From Thermoplasmata archaeon (GTDB lineage Archaea > Thermoplasmatota > Thermoplasmata > GCA-020350865): DNA of 12,298 nucleotides. Location of the stretch: positions 258,090 to 270,387 of the forward strand of contig CP070726.1 of the NCBI GenBank assembly GCA_020350865.1. Direction: 5' to 3'. The notes below the pieces were generated by a model. It was given only the letters and a program-made list of their open reading frames with translations, searched no databases and was not told where the DNA came from. Shown in pieces: positions 12,078 to 12,298 of the stretch. Numbering within the stretch: position 1 is the first letter of the stretch; every line of letters starts with the position of its first letter. The translations under genes and the position numbers were made by a program.

Positions 12078-12298
12078 GTAAGCACAGGGGAGTGATGGAA
12101 AGGATGGATGATAAGAAGGTGGTGCTCAAGCCGCAGAAAAAGAACAATGATTTCGCAGGAAAGGAAAATGGCGAAAATACCAATGGCTCAAAAAAGGATG
12201 GCAGTCAAAGGGAAAGGCAGACGGTAAAGCCGAAAAAAAAGAAAAAGCAGAGCACAACTGTAAAAACCGTGCTACGGCCCCAAAAGAAAAAGGTCGAG
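12074..12298 (+). CDS. Start of a gene with a Lys-rich N-terminus (partial, runs off the window)
   Basis: The ATG at 12074 overlaps the stop of the preceding gene (ATGA), and the frame stays open for 75 codons to the edge. The visible part is very basic and hydrophilic, with no hydrophobic segment, so the N-terminus is probably cytosolic and disordered. A short basic motif recurs three times: VLKPQKK (17-23), TVKPKKKKK (50-58) and VLRPQKKK (66-73). The overlap with the CxxC gene implies co-translation and perhaps a shared complex. If the CxxC protein is part of a type II/IV secretion ATPase system, this gene could encode the ATPase itself, but no ATPase motif is within the window. Codon use and the coupled start make it a real gene; its product is unknown. 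Confidence 0.7.
   Translation, partial: MSKHRGVMERMDDKKVVLKPQKKNNDFAGKENGENTNGSKKDGSQRERQTVKPKKKKKQSTTVKTVLRPQKKKVE

Overview
The window looks archaeal, most likely euryarchaeal and possibly Thermoplasmatota-related. This is inferred from T-rich TATA-like boxes 27-29 nt before start codons with almost no leader, from secreted beta-helix proteins of the archaeal 'NosD-like' type crowded with N-x-S/T sequons, and from a CxxC-rich protein resembling, from memory, the N-terminal part of archaeal type II/IV secretion ATPases. No rRNA, tRNA, CRISPR array or intact transposase was seen, so the lineage is unproven.

Layout: (i) 1-128, minus strand, the possible start of a gene leaving the window, with a basic N-terminus and a hydrophobic segment. 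(ii) 268-1434, plus strand, a GT4-type glycosyltransferase, which converges with 16 bp to spare on (iii) a minus-strand tandem array of three paralogous secreted right-handed beta-helix proteins: C at 8540-5565 (991 aa), B at 5526-3583 (647 aa) and A at 3541-1451 (696 aa). Each has a signal peptide, many NosD/pectate-lyase-like coils, an Asp/Gly-rich linker, and a 164-165 aa C-terminal module that is itself an internal duplication ending in EC-x-WEVP. Each has its own TATA-like box at the same distance from the ATG. (iv) At 8581-8622 lies the last 14 codons of a fourth copy, so the array was once longer and was cut here. (v) An intergenic stretch of about 280 bp separates the array from (vi) the divergent plus-strand gene at 8901-11270, a 789 aa membrane-anchored surface protein. 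It has 13 GLUG repeats, each with one cysteine, then a cadherin/VCBS-like and an Ig-like domain and a C-terminal membrane helix. (vii) 11457-12077 encodes a cytosolic-looking CxxC protein overlapping by ATGA with (viii) a gene with a Lys-rich start that runs off the right edge.

Taken together this is a cell-surface locus: four large solenoid proteins expected outside the membrane, three soluble with a shared C-terminal module and one membrane-anchored, beside a glycosyltransferase that could help glycosylate them or build surface polymer. The right edge may begin a type II/IV secretion or pilus ATPase operon. The most unusual signals are the exact 23-residue cysteine ladder in protein C, the parallel cysteine/sequon ladder in the GLUG protein, the duplicated C-terminal module, and the promoter-plus-tail DNA unit repeated across the array with a decayed fourth copy. 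Functional links between the genes are inference from position.
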